Source: Desulfovibrionaceae bacterium (GTDB lineage: Bacteria > Desulfobacterota > Desulfovibrionia > Desulfovibrionales > Desulfovibrionaceae). From it: DNA of 58,581 nucleotides. The position numbers were made by a program, and so were the translations under genes. The notes under the pieces were generated by a model. The model was not told the DNA's origin, searched no databases, and saw only the letters and a program-made list of their open reading frames with translations. Each line of letters begins with the position of its first letter. The first letter of the stretch is position 1. Positions 31,589-40,789 of the stretch are shown here, piece by piece. The DNA is taken from NCBI GenBank assembly GCA_016932995.1, contig JAFGBU010000044.1, forward strand, positions 1 through 58,581. Reading direction: 5' to 3'.

Positions 31589-32158
31589 ATGAACACCCGC
31601 CCCTGTGAATGCCCGTGTTCCCTGCGGGGGGGGCCGAGGGCCGTTGCCCTGGGCCTTTTCCTGGGCCTTTTCCTGGGCCTTTTTTGCCTCCCCGCGGCCG
31701 CGGCCGAAAGGGTCGGGTTCGTGAATCCCCAGCGGGTCATAAACGAGTCCAAGGTCGGCCGGGCGGCCCAGGACGACCTGGCCCGCCTGGGCCGGGAAAA
31801 GGACCGCCGGATCAGGGAGGGCGCGGCCAGGATCAACGCCATGAAGGCCCAGCTGGCGGACAGCACCCTGAGCCCGGCCGAGCAGGGCGTGAAGGAAGAC
31901 ACCCTGCAGGCCTCCCTGGCCAGGCACGAGAGGCTGGTGGCCCTGTGCAACGACGATCTGCGCCGCCAGGAGGCCCTGCTCATCCAGTTCATCATGAAAA
32001 AGGCCGACGGGATCCTGCGCGCCCTGGCCAGGCAGGGCGGCTTCAGCCTGATCGTCACCGACCCGGACGTGGTCGGCTACGTGGACCCGGCCTCGGACCT
32101 GACCGACGCGGTCATTGCCGGGCTCGATGGGGCCGGACCCGAGGGGGCGGACCGATGA
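31589..32158 (+). CDS. OmpH/Skp-like periplasmic chaperone
   Basis: A 189-residue protein with a long signal peptide ending PAAAAERVGFVNPQRV. The VGFVNPQRVINESKVGRAAQ start of the mature part and a central helical stretch rich in Lys, Arg and Glu (residues about 60-140) fit the OmpH/Skp family, trimeric chaperones for outer membrane proteins. The signal core is built from GLFLGLFLGLF, encoded by 12-bp DNA repeats. Its stop overlaps the next gene's ATG in ATGA. Confidence 0.75.
   Translation: MNTRPCECPCSLRGGPRAVALGLFLGLFLGLFCLPAAAAERVGFVNPQRVINESKVGRAAQDDLARLGREKDRRIREGAARINAMKAQLADSTLSPAEQGVKEDTLQASLARHERLVALCNDDLRRQEALLIQFIMKKADGILRALARQGGFSLIVTDPDVVGYVDPASDLTDAVIAGLDGAGPEGADR
31649..31684 (+). 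repeat. 12-bp tandem repeat in a signal peptide
   Basis: Three copies of CTGGGCCTTTTC encode the Leu-Gly-Leu-Phe hydrophobic core of the OmpH-like signal peptide. Gain or loss of a unit would change the core length in frame. Confidence 0.85.
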
Positions 32159-33225
32159 TCGGGTTCCACGCCTTGGGCCCGCGGACCTTTGGGACCTCGC
32201 CCATGAGAAGGATATTGTTCGTCCTTTGCCTGGCCCTTGCCGTGCTCGGCGCGGCCGCCCAGGCCCGGGCCTGGGGCGAGCTGCGCTGCGCCGAAAGGCC
32301 GCTCAACGTGCGCAAGGAGCGCGACGCGGCGTCGGAGCATGTCAGGACCCTGTCCCCGGGCGAGCGGGTCAAGGTGGATTTTATCGAGGACGGCTGGGCG
32401 GCCGTGTTCGAGCCGGACGAGCAGACCCGCTCCCTGTCCAGGGCCATGGGCTACTGCAACGCCAGGTACCTGAAGCCCGCGGCCGCAAGCGCCGGGGCCT
32501 GGGGCCGGTTGAGCGAGGCTGCGGTCATGCTCAACGTGCGCCGAGAGCGTTCGCCCAATTCCGAGCACGTCAGGACCCTGACCCCGGGCGAGCGGGTCAA
32601 GGTGGATTTTTGGGAGGACGGCTGGGTGGCCGTGTTCGAGCCGGACGAGGAGGCCAGATCCCTGTCCACGGCCATCGGCTATGCCAATGCCAAGTATTTC
32701 AGGCCGCTGGCCGCTGTTGCCTTGCCGGTCGAGCAGGCCCCGGCCGAGGAGGTCCGCCAGGCCCCGGCGGCCGAACCCGGTCCCTCGGTCAGGGCCGAGG
32801 TCAAGAGGCCGTTCGCGGTCAGCAGGCCCCAGGCGGCCAAGACGGACAAGAAGGTCAGGCTCAGGGACGCGACCCTGGTCCCGGGCAGGCTGGCCACGCC
32901 GCCGAAGGCCGACCAGGTCAGGCACGGCTTCAAGTACCGGATATTGTCCAAGAACGAGGAGAGGCTGGCCGAGGGCAAGAGGCTCAGGTTCAGGGTCTTT
33001 CTGGAGGTCGAGGTGCTGCCCAAGGCCGACGCCCTGCGCGACTTCGCCACCACCCTGTGGCGGGAGAACAAGGTCAGCGGCCTGGAGCTGGTGGAGGAGA
33101 TATATTTGTCCGGCATGGACCTGGACGGCCTGTCCTATGCCGTGGTCCGGTTCGACGCCGAGGGCGTTGAGGAGTTCTGGGCGCGCAGGACCGCCCTGTT
33201 CGGGACCGGGTTCTTCGACCAGTAG
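32155..33225 (+). CDS. Secreted protein with two bacterial SH3 domains
   Basis: A 356-residue protein. A hydrophobic signal RILFVLCLALAVLGAAAQARA begins at about residue 18. Two bacterial SH3 repeats follow (residues about 45-110 and 120-185), with near-identical phrases ERVKVDFIEDGWAAVFEPDE and ERVKVDFWEDGWVAVFEPDE. A Pro/Ala linker and a C-terminal domain of about 100 residues, with no family I recognise, follow. It is probably periplasmic and may bind peptidoglycan. The ATG at 32155 has GAGGGGGCGG upstream and overlaps the OmpH-like stop; an ATG at 32203 directly before the signal is possible but has no binding site. Confidence 0.7.
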   Translation: MIGFHALGPRTFGTSPMRRILFVLCLALAVLGAAAQARAWGELRCAERPLNVRKERDAASEHVRTLSPGERVKVDFIEDGWAAVFEPDEQTRSLSRAMGYCNARYLKPAAASAGAWGRLSEAAVMLNVRRERSPNSEHVRTLTPGERVKVDFWEDGWVAVFEPDEEARSLSTAIGYANAKYFRPLAAVALPVEQAPAEEVRQAPAAEPGPSVRAEVKRPFAVSRPQAAKTDKKVRLRDATLVPGRLATPPKADQVRHGFKYRILSKNEERLAEGKRLRFRVFLEVEVLPKADALRDFATTLWRENKVSGLELVEEIYLSGMDLDGLSYAVVRFDAEGVEEFWARRTALFGTGFFDQ

Positions 33226-33231
33226 ACGGAT

Positions 33232-33272
33232 ACGGCGCGCCCCGGGTCCGGCGGGGCGCCGTAAGCTCTGCC
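33232..33272. terminator. Convergent-gene hairpin
   Basis: ACGGC-GC-GCCCC and GGGGC-GCCGT form an imperfect stem with a bulge between the convergent SH3 gene and zinc-ribbon gene. No T run follows on either strand, so it is a weak terminator candidate. Confidence 0.35.
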
Positions 33273-33276
33273 TTCT

Positions 33277-33702
33277 CTACTTCACGAACAACGGGATGGG
33301 GCCCTTGGCGACCTTGTTGGGGGCCTTGTTCCTTCCGGCCTCGTTGCGGCTGCGGGCGGACATGTACAGGCTCTTGCAGGCGCAGCATTCCCAGTGGTTC
33401 TTGTGCTCCTGGAGGTGGACCAGCAGGCCGTCCCGGTCGTAGCACAGCTGGCAGAAGGGCCCTTTTTTGGCCAGGCCGTCCTTGATCCAGTACTTCTGGC
33501 CGTCGAAGTCCATGTTCTCGGCCAGGTCCAGGACCTTGGCGACCTCGGCCAGCTGGTTCTTGAGGACCTCGTTCTCCTCGTACACGGCCAGAAACTCGTT
33601 CTGGAGGCCCCTGAGCAGGTTTTTGGCCTCCTCGATCCTGCCGGCCCGGGCCAGTTCAAAGACCCGCTTGAACCCTGTCGCGTTGATCACTGAGCGAACC
33701 AT
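33277..33702 (-). CDS. Small zinc-ribbon-like protein, unknown function
   Basis: A 141-residue protein. The first half is helical (RVFELARAGRIEEAKNLLRG, then LKNQLAEVAKVLDLAENMDF). The second half contains FCQLCYDRDG and HWECCACKSLY, two CxxC pairs spaced about 22 residues apart, a probable zinc ribbon, and a basic tail. No signal peptide. It could bind nucleic acid or a protein, but I do not recognise the family. ATG at 33702. It lies upstream of no obvious operon partner. Confidence 0.6.
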   Translation of the reverse strand: MVRSVINATGFKRVFELARAGRIEEAKNLLRGLQNEFLAVYEENEVLKNQLAEVAKVLDLAENMDFDGQKYWIKDGLAKKGPFCQLCYDRDGLLVHLQEHKNHWECCACKSLYMSARSRNEAGRNKAPNKVAKGPIPLFVK

Positions 33703-33795
33703 GCGCCTGTTCTCCGTTTGGGGGTATGTTTCGGCTTACCAGCAACTTTATCGGCAGGTATCGATAATTCTTTAGCGCCCCGCAGGATATTGAGG

Positions 33796-36027
33796 CTACT
33801 TGGTCTTGTGGGTGAAGACCCCGTCCCAGCCGCCCTGGGGCGGCTCGGCGATCAGGTGTTCGCAACGCTCCTGATAGAGCTTGTAGAGCGGATTTTCCGG
33901 ATTCTGGCCGCTCAGGCTTGAGAAGCCTTGGCCGGCCTGGTCGAAATTCCCGGCCTTGTACAGGCCAAGGGCCGCCTCGTAGGCCTTGATCTCGGCTTGG
34001 CGCTGCCCGGCCTGGTCCCTGGTCAGGACCGTGTATATGGTGATCGGCTTCTCCTTGCCCTTGACCTTGACCCGGTCCAGCTCGACGAAGCTGAAGGCCT
34101 CGCCGCAGGCCTGGGCGATGTCCGCGCTGACCACGATGCGCTGGCCGTAGAACTTGGTCAGGCCCTCGAGGCGTGAGGCCAGGTTCACGCTGTCGCCGAT
34201 CAGGGTGTAGTCGAACAGGTCGGCCGAGCCCATGTTGCCGACCCTGACCGTGCCGCAGTGTATGCCCAGGCCGATGTTGATGGTGAAGCCGAACTTTTCC
34301 AGGAACAGCTTGTTGAGCTCCTCGAGCTTGTCCAACTGCTCCAGGGCCGATTGCACGGCCTTTGCCTGGTGCCCGGGCACGTCCAGGGGCGCGTTCCAGA
34401 AGGCCATGACCGCGTCGCCGATGAACTTGTCCAGGGTCCCGGAGTTGTCGGTGATGACCGCGGTCATCGGGGTCAGGTAGTCGCGCAGCAGGTCGGTCAC
34501 CTGGGTCGGGGTCAGGCGTTCGGAAAGGGAGGTGAAGCTGCGGATGTCCGAGAACATGATGCTGACTTCCTTTTCCTGTCCGTCCAGGGTCAGGGCCCCG
34601 GGGTTGTCCAGTATCTGGGAGATGACCGCGGGCGCGAGGTAGTGGGAGAACGCGCCCTGGATGAACTTCTTCTGTTTTTCCTCACGCCAGAACTTGAGCA
34701 CGGTGATCAGGGAGAAGTTCAGGCCCAGGGCCAGGTAGGAGTACAGGGGCGAGACGTAGATCTTGAAGCTGCTGAACACGTAGCCGCAGCCCAGGTACAT
34801 GCCGTAGCTCAAGACCAGCAGGGGGGCCACGAGCCAGTGGGCCCGGGCCCAGGTCAGCAGCAGCGTGGTGAGCAGCCCGGCGGCCAGAAGGGCCATGAAC
34901 TCCACGCCCGGGGCCCAGTCCGGGATGGAGATGAAGTCGCGGGCGATGATGCTGTCTATGATGTTGGCGTGGGTCTCGACGCCCGGGTAGCTGGTCTCGA
35001 AGGGCGTTGTCCTCAGGTCCTTGAGCCCGGCCGCCGAGGTGCCGATGAACGCGATCCTGTCCTTGAGCTCTTTTGGTCCGGCCCGGCCCGCCAACACGTC
35101 CGACGCGCTTATGTACGGATAGCTGTGGTGGCCGCCGCGCCAGTTGACCAGTATCTGGCCCTTCTTGTCCAGGGGGATGACCGTCTTGCCCAGGCGCAGG
35201 GACTCCACCCCGGCCGGGGAGAGCTTGAGGAGCAGGTGCCGCTTGCCCGTGGCCTGGAGCAGGCCGGCCAGGGCCAGGCTGGGATACAATTTGCCCTGCC
35301 AGTGGATCAGCAGGGGCACGCGCCTGAGCACGCCGTCGAAGTCCGGGGCGGTGGTGAAGAAGCCGCACTGGGGCGCGGCCTCGGCCAGCACGGCCAGGGG
35401 GCAGACCGCGCCCAGGGCGCTGTACAGGGCCCGGTCAAGGGGCTTGGAGTCCGTGGAGCCGAGCACGGCCGCCTGGATCGGCCGGACGCTGCAGGTCCCG
35501 GCTTGGCTGATGGCTGCCAGGTCCTCCTCTTCCTTCTTGTCGAAGATGAAGTTGTAGCCCAGGACAAAGGGGCCTTTCTTGAGCACCTCGGCCAGGACCT
35601 GGTCGTTGTTTTCAAGCCCCTTTGGCAGGCCCTGGAAGGATATCTCGACCTTGAGCTCGTTCTTGAGCTGGTTTTTGAGCACCTCGGGCGAGGTGCGGTC
35701 TGGTTCGGCGAACAAAATGTCCAGGCCCACGGCCAGGACCCCGGCCTGGCGCAGCCTGGCCAGGAGCAGGGCGACCCTGTAGCGGGGCCAGGGCCACTGG
35801 CCGAGCTCGGCCAGGCTCTTCTCGTCGATGTCCACTATCACGGGCAGGCCCGTGGTCTTTGTGGTGTGGTATTTCTTGAGCAGGTGGTCGTATATCTTGT
35901 AGTCCAAAAAGCGCAGGATGGACGGCTGGACTATGTACAGCACGGCCAGAAGCATCGAGGCGAGCAGGCCCGCGACGATGAGGATGATCTGGTCCGATTT
36001 GAAGAATTTTCTCAGCTGCAGGGCCAT
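33796..36027 (-). CDS. CHASE2-domain adenylate/guanylate cyclase
   Basis: A 743-residue membrane signalling protein. One N-terminal membrane segment (residues about 15-35) is followed by a CHASE2 sensor domain (about 45-350, including LPVIVDIDEKSLAELGQWPW), two or three membrane helices (about 360-430), a class III cyclase domain with FSDIRSFTSLSERL and FIGDAVMAFWNAPL, both carrying metal-binding Asp, and a short TPR-like tail. It makes cAMP or cGMP in response to an extracytoplasmic signal. Divergent from the type I secretion operon. Substrate specificity cannot be assigned here. Confidence 0.9.
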   Translation of the reverse strand: MALQLRKFFKSDQIILIVAGLLASMLLAVLYIVQPSILRFLDYKIYDHLLKKYHTTKTTGLPVIVDIDEKSLAELGQWPWPRYRVALLLARLRQAGVLAVGLDILFAEPDRTSPEVLKNQLKNELKVEISFQGLPKGLENNDQVLAEVLKKGPFVLGYNFIFDKKEEEDLAAISQAGTCSVRPIQAAVLGSTDSKPLDRALYSALGAVCPLAVLAEAAPQCGFFTTAPDFDGVLRRVPLLIHWQGKLYPSLALAGLLQATGKRHLLLKLSPAGVESLRLGKTVIPLDKKGQILVNWRGGHHSYPYISASDVLAGRAGPKELKDRIAFIGTSAAGLKDLRTTPFETSYPGVETHANIIDSIIARDFISIPDWAPGVEFMALLAAGLLTTLLLTWARAHWLVAPLLVLSYGMYLGCGYVFSSFKIYVSPLYSYLALGLNFSLITVLKFWREEKQKKFIQGAFSHYLAPAVISQILDNPGALTLDGQEKEVSIMFSDIRSFTSLSERLTPTQVTDLLRDYLTPMTAVITDNSGTLDKFIGDAVMAFWNAPLDVPGHQAKAVQSALEQLDKLEELNKLFLEKFGFTINIGLGIHCGTVRVGNMGSADLFDYTLIGDSVNLASRLEGLTKFYGQRIVVSADIAQACGEAFSFVELDRVKVKGKEKPITIYTVLTRDQAGQRQAEIKAYEAALGLYKAGNFDQAGQGFSSLSGQNPENPLYKLYQERCEHLIAEPPQGGWDGVFTHKTK

Positions 36028-36124
36028 GAAAGCCTCTCACGGCCCAATGGGCCTTTGATTGTTCCTTCTATCGACTGTTTCTTCATGCATTCAGATCATC
36101 GGCCCGATTCACTGGATTTTTTTC

Positions 36125-36152
36125 TTGAAATTTATTACCAGACAAATATAAA
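36125..36152 (+). promoter_or_regulatory. Candidate promoter of the type I secretion operon
   Basis: TTGAAA (36125-36130), 16 bases, then TATAAA (36147-36152), in an AT-rich divergent spacer 79 bases before the TolC-like start. Good match to a sigma-70 promoter by sequence only. Confidence 0.5.
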
Positions 36153-36230
36153 CCGGGCCGCGGCTGGGGATATGGCCCGAAGACTTTTGATCAATCCTAT
36201 AGATTTTACTTCTATACCAGGAGTTGCGGT

Positions 36231-37583
36231 TTGAAAAGACGCGGCGCGTACTCCCTGGCGGCGATGGCCCTGCTGGTCTGTGTCTCGTGGCCCCAGGTCG
36301 TCTGGGCCCAGGCCGCGCCGGCCGAGGAGCAGGCCGCCGTCGTCAAGCCGCAGAACCTGGAGATCAAGCACCTGCTCAGGGACCTGCTCAAGACCCACGA
36401 CCGGGTCAAGGCCGCGGTGGCCACGCTCGAATCGGCCGATCACCTGCGCGAAAAGGCGTGGGGAGGCTGGTATCCCAGGCTCGACATGTCCGTCGAGGCC
36501 GGCCGGGAGGAAGTGGACAAGGCCATGCAGCCGGCGACCAGCAAGTGGCGCAACGTGGAGACCCTGACCGCCACCCAGCTGCTCTACGATTTCGGCGGGA
36601 CCAACGGCAACATCGGGATCTACGACGGCGGCTACAGCGAGGCCCTGTCCAGGCTGGAGCAGGCCAAGCAGGAGGTCATCTTCCAGGGCATCAACGCCTA
36701 TTTGCGGGTGGTGCGCTTCCGGGAGATGGTCAAGTACGCGATCAAGTCCGAGGAGAGCATCAAGGAGCTCTCCGGCATGCAGGAGGCCCTGGTCCTGCGC
36801 GGGGCGTGCCTGTCCTACGAGGACCTGCAGGTCAAGGCCCAGCTGGCCGGGGCCCAGGCGCACCGGGTCAATGTCGAGCGCGAGCTCAGGACCGCGGTGA
36901 ACAACTTCAAGGCCGTTTTCGGGTTTGAGATCACCGACGACGAGGTCAAGGGGCTCAAGACGCCCACCGTGCCCAGCGAGATACTCCCGGCCGGCCTGGA
37001 GGAGGCCATCCAGACGGCCATGAAGGACAACCCCTTTCTGACCGAGCTTGCGGGTTCCGTGGCCAGGCAGGAGTCGGACCTGGAGGCCAAGGAGTCGGCC
37101 TTTTATCCCAAGATGGAGCTGGTGGCCGAAGGCAAGCGCAAGGAGCAGGACGACGGGGCCGACGGCGTGCGCACCGAGGGCAGGGCGCACGTGCTCATGA
37201 CCTACAACCTGTTTTCCGGAATGAGCGATGTCGAGTCGGTGCGCGCGGTCAAGTCCGATCTCGTCTCCACGCGCAAGACCATACTCGACCGCCGCCGCAC
37301 GATCGAGGAAAACGTCCGCAACGCCTGGCTGAACCTCATGACCCTGCGCAAGAATGTCGAGCTCTACCAGAACCAGGCCAACATCACCTGGGAGTTTTTG
37401 GGGCTCATCAAGAAGAAGAAGGCCGTGGGCGCCGAGGTCAACCTGTTGGACATCCTGGTCGGCGAGCGGGACTACATCAACGCCACCAGCTCCAGGGTGA
37501 CCGCGGACGTGGACACCATCATCGCGGGCTACAATCTCCTTTACCAGATGGGCAAGATCGCCTTGGACATAGTGGCGCAGTAG
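36231..37583 (+). CDS. TolC-family outer membrane efflux/secretion protein
   Basis: A 450-residue protein with an N-terminal signal (SLAAMALLVCVSWPQVVWAQA). Long helical segments with the repeated organisation of the outer membrane efflux protein family follow, including LTATQLLYDFGGTNGNIG and HVLMTYNLFSGMSDVESVRA, the two usual Y-N-F/D-F-G positions at strand-helix joins. It would form the outer membrane channel of a type I secretion system with the ABC and HlyD-like proteins downstream. The start is TTG at 36231 behind AGGAG. Confidence 0.88.
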   Translation: MKRRGAYSLAAMALLVCVSWPQVVWAQAAPAEEQAAVVKPQNLEIKHLLRDLLKTHDRVKAAVATLESADHLREKAWGGWYPRLDMSVEAGREEVDKAMQPATSKWRNVETLTATQLLYDFGGTNGNIGIYDGGYSEALSRLEQAKQEVIFQGINAYLRVVRFREMVKYAIKSEESIKELSGMQEALVLRGACLSYEDLQVKAQLAGAQAHRVNVERELRTAVNNFKAVFGFEITDDEVKGLKTPTVPSEILPAGLEEAIQTAMKDNPFLTELAGSVARQESDLEAKESAFYPKMELVAEGKRKEQDDGADGVRTEGRAHVLMTYNLFSGMSDVESVRAVKSDLVSTRKTILDRRRTIEENVRNAWLNLMTLRKNVELYQNQANITWEFLGLIKKKKAVGAEVNLLDILVGERDYINATSSRVTADVDTIIAGYNLLYQMGKIALDIVAQ

Positions 37584-37654
37584 TCCTTGGCGGTCCGCGC
37601 CGGCCGGACCGGGGCGGGCAAGAGGACGATCCGGCGCGTGTTTCAGGGTGAGGC

Positions 37655-39361
37655 ATGAGAGAGCTTTTCCGCAGACTTTTTCTCGACCGCAGGATCGCCG
37701 CCGAAATCCTGGTCTCGTCCTTTTTCGTCAACCTCTTGTCCCTGGCCTCGCCCATCTTCGTCATCCAGATACTGAGCCGGTACATCGCCTACGGCTTTGA
37801 CGGCACCTTGATCACCCTGACCATGGGCATGGTCCTGGCGGTGATCTTTTCCTTCGGTTTTTCGATCATCCGCAACCGCCTGGCCGCGGCCGTGTCCGCG
37901 GGCCCGGACCAGGAGCTCTCGGTCCGGACCCTGGACATCCTGACCCGGGTCCGGGAGGGGGTCATCTCCCGCCTGCCCCAGGCCCGGATACAGGAGCTCA
38001 TGGCCGGGCCGCAGGTCATCCAGGCCGCCTACGAGCCGCAGAGGATCAACTCGGTCCTGGACATGCCCTTTTTCCTGCTCTTTTTGTGGGCCGTATACAT
38101 ATTGAACTTCTGGCTGGCCCTGATAACCCTGCTTGCCGTGGCCTGCACCCTGGCCTCGGGCTGGCTGTCCATGCGCCGCAACCTGAGCCAGGCCCAGGCC
38201 ATGCGCGACGAGTCCATCGCCCATCGCGGCCTGGTCAACTCGGCCATCCAGGGCTCGGAGACGGTCAGGGTGTTCATGGGCCGGTCGTTTCTGATGCGCA
38301 CCTGGGACCGCCAGATCAAGGGCCTGTTCGGGCTGCGCCAGGAGATGGGCGAGGCCAGGAGCCTCGCGCAGTCCATTTTGGGCGCGCTGGGGGCCATGCT
38401 CAGGGTCTCGGTCTACGCCGTGGGCGCCAAGGAGGTGGTCGCGGGGAACCTGACCGTGGGCGCGCTCATCGGCGCGAGCATCCTTTCGGCCAAGGCCCTG
38501 CAGATCGCCTCCTCGTTCATCCAGACCTATTTGGTCCTGGCCAAGGCCGGCGAGACCATGGGCATGCTCGGCGAGTTCCAGGCCATGCCCCTGGAACCGA
38601 CCGCGGGCTCGGCCCTCAAGGTCTACTCGGGCGGATTGGAGTTCAGGGACCTGGGCTTCGCCTATCCGGGCATGCCCGGGCCGCTGTTCGAGTCCCTGAA
38701 CCTGAAGCTGGAGCCCGGGGCCGTGCTGGCCATAGGCGGGCCCAACGGCTCCGGCAAGACCACCCTGGCCAGGATCGCGGTCGGGGTGATCGATCCCGGC
38801 CGGGGCCAGGTCCTGGCCGACGGCATGGAGCTCCGCCAGCTCTCGCCTGAATGGTGGCGCAGGCAGGTCATGTACCTGCCCCAGGAGCCGACCTTTCTGA
38901 ACGGGAGCATCCGGGACAACATCCTGTTGGCCAACCCGGGCCTGGACAACGAGGCATTGAACGAGATCATCCGGCTGACCGACCTGAGGAGTTTTCTGGA
39001 CACCAGCCGGGCCGGGCTGGAGACCGAGCTGGCCGAGGGCGGCCGGAACCTGCCCGTGGGCGTCAGGCGCAGGCTGGCCCTGGCCCGGGCCCTGGCCGTG
39101 CAGGGCCGCCTGGCGGTTTTGGACGAACCCACCGAGGGCCTGGATACGGATGGCTGCGCCGCGGTCTATGGGGTCATGAACCTGCTGGTCAAGAAGGGCG
39201 TGACCTTGATCGTGGTCAGCCGGGACCCCAGCATCCTCAAGGGCGCGGGCGTCATGGTCGATCTCGGGGCCAAGCCCGTGCCCAAGGTCCTGGCAATCAA
39301 GCGCGGCCGGCGCGGGCCTGTCCGGCAGCGGGCCGCAGGGGAGGGCGCGGCCAATGCCTGA
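37655..39361 (+). CDS. Type I secretion ABC transporter, ATPase/permease
   Basis: A 568-residue half transporter. Membrane domain residues about 15-290, then an ATPase with Walker A GPNGSGKTT near residue 362 and Walker B LAVLDEPTEGLD. The signature expected as LSGGQRQR reads LPVGVRRRLALARAL, so it has lost the usual Ser-Gly-Gly. No C39 peptidase or inactive C39-like domain is present, so it resembles PrtD/AprD-type exporters. It works with the TolC-like and HlyD-like neighbours; the latter's start overlaps its stop by eight bases. No secreted substrate gene is visible nearby. Confidence 0.88.
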   Translation: MRELFRRLFLDRRIAAEILVSSFFVNLLSLASPIFVIQILSRYIAYGFDGTLITLTMGMVLAVIFSFGFSIIRNRLAAAVSAGPDQELSVRTLDILTRVREGVISRLPQARIQELMAGPQVIQAAYEPQRINSVLDMPFFLLFLWAVYILNFWLALITLLAVACTLASGWLSMRRNLSQAQAMRDESIAHRGLVNSAIQGSETVRVFMGRSFLMRTWDRQIKGLFGLRQEMGEARSLAQSILGALGAMLRVSVYAVGAKEVVAGNLTVGALIGASILSAKALQIASSFIQTYLVLAKAGETMGMLGEFQAMPLEPTAGSALKVYSGGLEFRDLGFAYPGMPGPLFESLNLKLEPGAVLAIGGPNGSGKTTLARIAVGVIDPGRGQVLADGMELRQLSPEWWRRQVMYLPQEPTFLNGSIRDNILLANPGLDNEALNEIIRLTDLRSFLDTSRAGLETELAEGGRNLPVGVRRRLALARALAVQGRLAVLDEPTEGLDTDGCAAVYGVMNLLVKKGVTLIVVSRDPSILKGAGVMVDLGAKPVPKVLAIKRGRRGPVRQRAAGEGAANA

Positions 39362-40643
39362 GCAGGGCGCAAAGATATTCGAGGTCGGCCGGACCACGCA
39401 TTTGTTTTTCGGTCTTTTGACCGCGTTTTGCCTGGCCTTTCTGATCTGGGCCTGCGTGGCCGAGCTGGACATCGTCAGCGAGGCCGTGGGCGAGGTCATT
39501 CCCAAGACCCGGGTCAAGCGCGTCCAGCACCTGGAGGGCGGCATAGTGCGGGAGATCAAGGTCCGCGAGGGGGACACGGTCAAGGAGGGCCAGGCGCTCG
39601 TGGTCCTGGAGTCCACGGCCTCGGACTCCAGCGTGGAGGAGCTCGGGGTCCACGTCAACGCCCTGCGGGTCGAGATCGCCCGCCTGGAGGCCGAGGAAAA
39701 TGACCTCGATGCGCCCGATTTTCCGCAGGACCTCATGGAGCAGTCCCCGGACCTGATCAAGCAGGCCAGGGATCTGTTCGAGGCCAGCAGGCGGCGGTAC
39801 CAGAGCGACGTCTCCGGCTACGTCGAGAAGGTCAAGCAGAAGGAGCAGGACGTCAACGAGATAGCGGCGCGGCTGAAAAACGGGCGCAAGAGCCTGGGCC
39901 TTCTCCAGGAGCAGATAGCGATCAGCGCCTCGCTGCTCGAGGACAAGCTGACCACCAGGTACAAGCATTTGAGCTTTCTCCAGGAGGAGACCAACTTAAA
40001 GAGCCGCATCGAGGAGGACGGCGCGGCCCTGGAGCGCGCCAACTCGGTGCTCGCCGCGGCCGTGGAGCAGTTGAACCAGGTCCGCAACGTGTACCTGGAG
40101 GAGATCCAGAAGGGGCTGAAAAAATCCAGGGGTGAGCTGCTCGAGTACGAGCAGCGGCTGCGCAGATTCAGCGACGACCTGAGCCGGACGACCATCCGTT
40201 CTCCGGAAAACGGCGTGGTCAAGAGCATCTACATCGTCAACGTGGGCGAGGTGGTCAAGCCGGGCAAGACCATCGTGGACATAGTGCCTGCCGGAGACCC
40301 GCTGGTCATCGAGGCCAGATTGGCCATCGGCGACATCGGATACGTGGCCGTGGGCCAGGCCGCGGAGGTCAAGCTGGCGAGCATGGACGCGCGGCGGTTC
40401 GGGAATCTCGAAGGCAAGGTGGTCCAGATCAGCCCGGACGCGGTCAGCGAGCCCGAGGGCGGGACCTACTACCGGGTCCTGGTGGAGACGGACAAGGACC
40501 GCTTCGAGCGCAAGGGCCACACCTATCAGCTCTACCCGGGCATGCGGGTCATCGTGGGCATCCGCATCGGCCAGCGCACGGTCATGGAGTACCTGGCCTA
40601 TCCCTACTTCGACTCCCTGGCCGAGGGCCTGCGCGAGCACTAG
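39354..40643 (+). CDS. HlyD-family membrane fusion protein
   Basis: A 429-residue protein with one N-terminal membrane anchor (residues about 20-40), a first lipoyl-like half (VIPKTRVKRVQHLEGGIVREI), a long coiled-coil hairpin (residues about 90-270), a second half (SPENGVVKSIYIVNVGEVVKPGKT) and a beta-barrel C-terminus ending in GQRTVMEYLAYPYFDSLAEG, typical of type I secretion adaptors (HlyD/PrtE). It bridges the ABC transporter and the TolC-like channel. Confidence 0.92.
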   Translation: MPEQGAKIFEVGRTTHLFFGLLTAFCLAFLIWACVAELDIVSEAVGEVIPKTRVKRVQHLEGGIVREIKVREGDTVKEGQALVVLESTASDSSVEELGVHVNALRVEIARLEAEENDLDAPDFPQDLMEQSPDLIKQARDLFEASRRRYQSDVSGYVEKVKQKEQDVNEIAARLKNGRKSLGLLQEQIAISASLLEDKLTTRYKHLSFLQEETNLKSRIEEDGAALERANSVLAAAVEQLNQVRNVYLEEIQKGLKKSRGELLEYEQRLRRFSDDLSRTTIRSPENGVVKSIYIVNVGEVVKPGKTIVDIVPAGDPLVIEARLAIGDIGYVAVGQAAEVKLASMDARRFGNLEGKVVQISPDAVSEPEGGTYYRVLVETDKDRFERKGHTYQLYPGMRVIVGIRIGQRTVMEYLAYPYFDSLAEGLREH

Positions 40644-40741
40644 CCGCGCAACCCGGCCGCAAAGGGCTCGGGCACGCGCGGCGCGCATTCATCAACATAG
40701 CGCACTGTGGTGCGGCAGGCCGGCCAGGCTCAAGGGGGAAA

Positions 40742-40764
40742 CCGGCCGGGAGGCCGGCAGCCTT
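40742..40764 (+). terminator. Weak terminator candidate after the secretion operon
   Basis: CCGGCC-GGGA-GGCCGG stem followed by CAGCCTTTT about 100 bases after the HlyD-like stop and just before the convergent acyltransferase gene. Short T run, so low confidence. Confidence 0.3.
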
Positions 40765-40789
40765 TTGGCGGGTCAGGAAAACGACGCGC

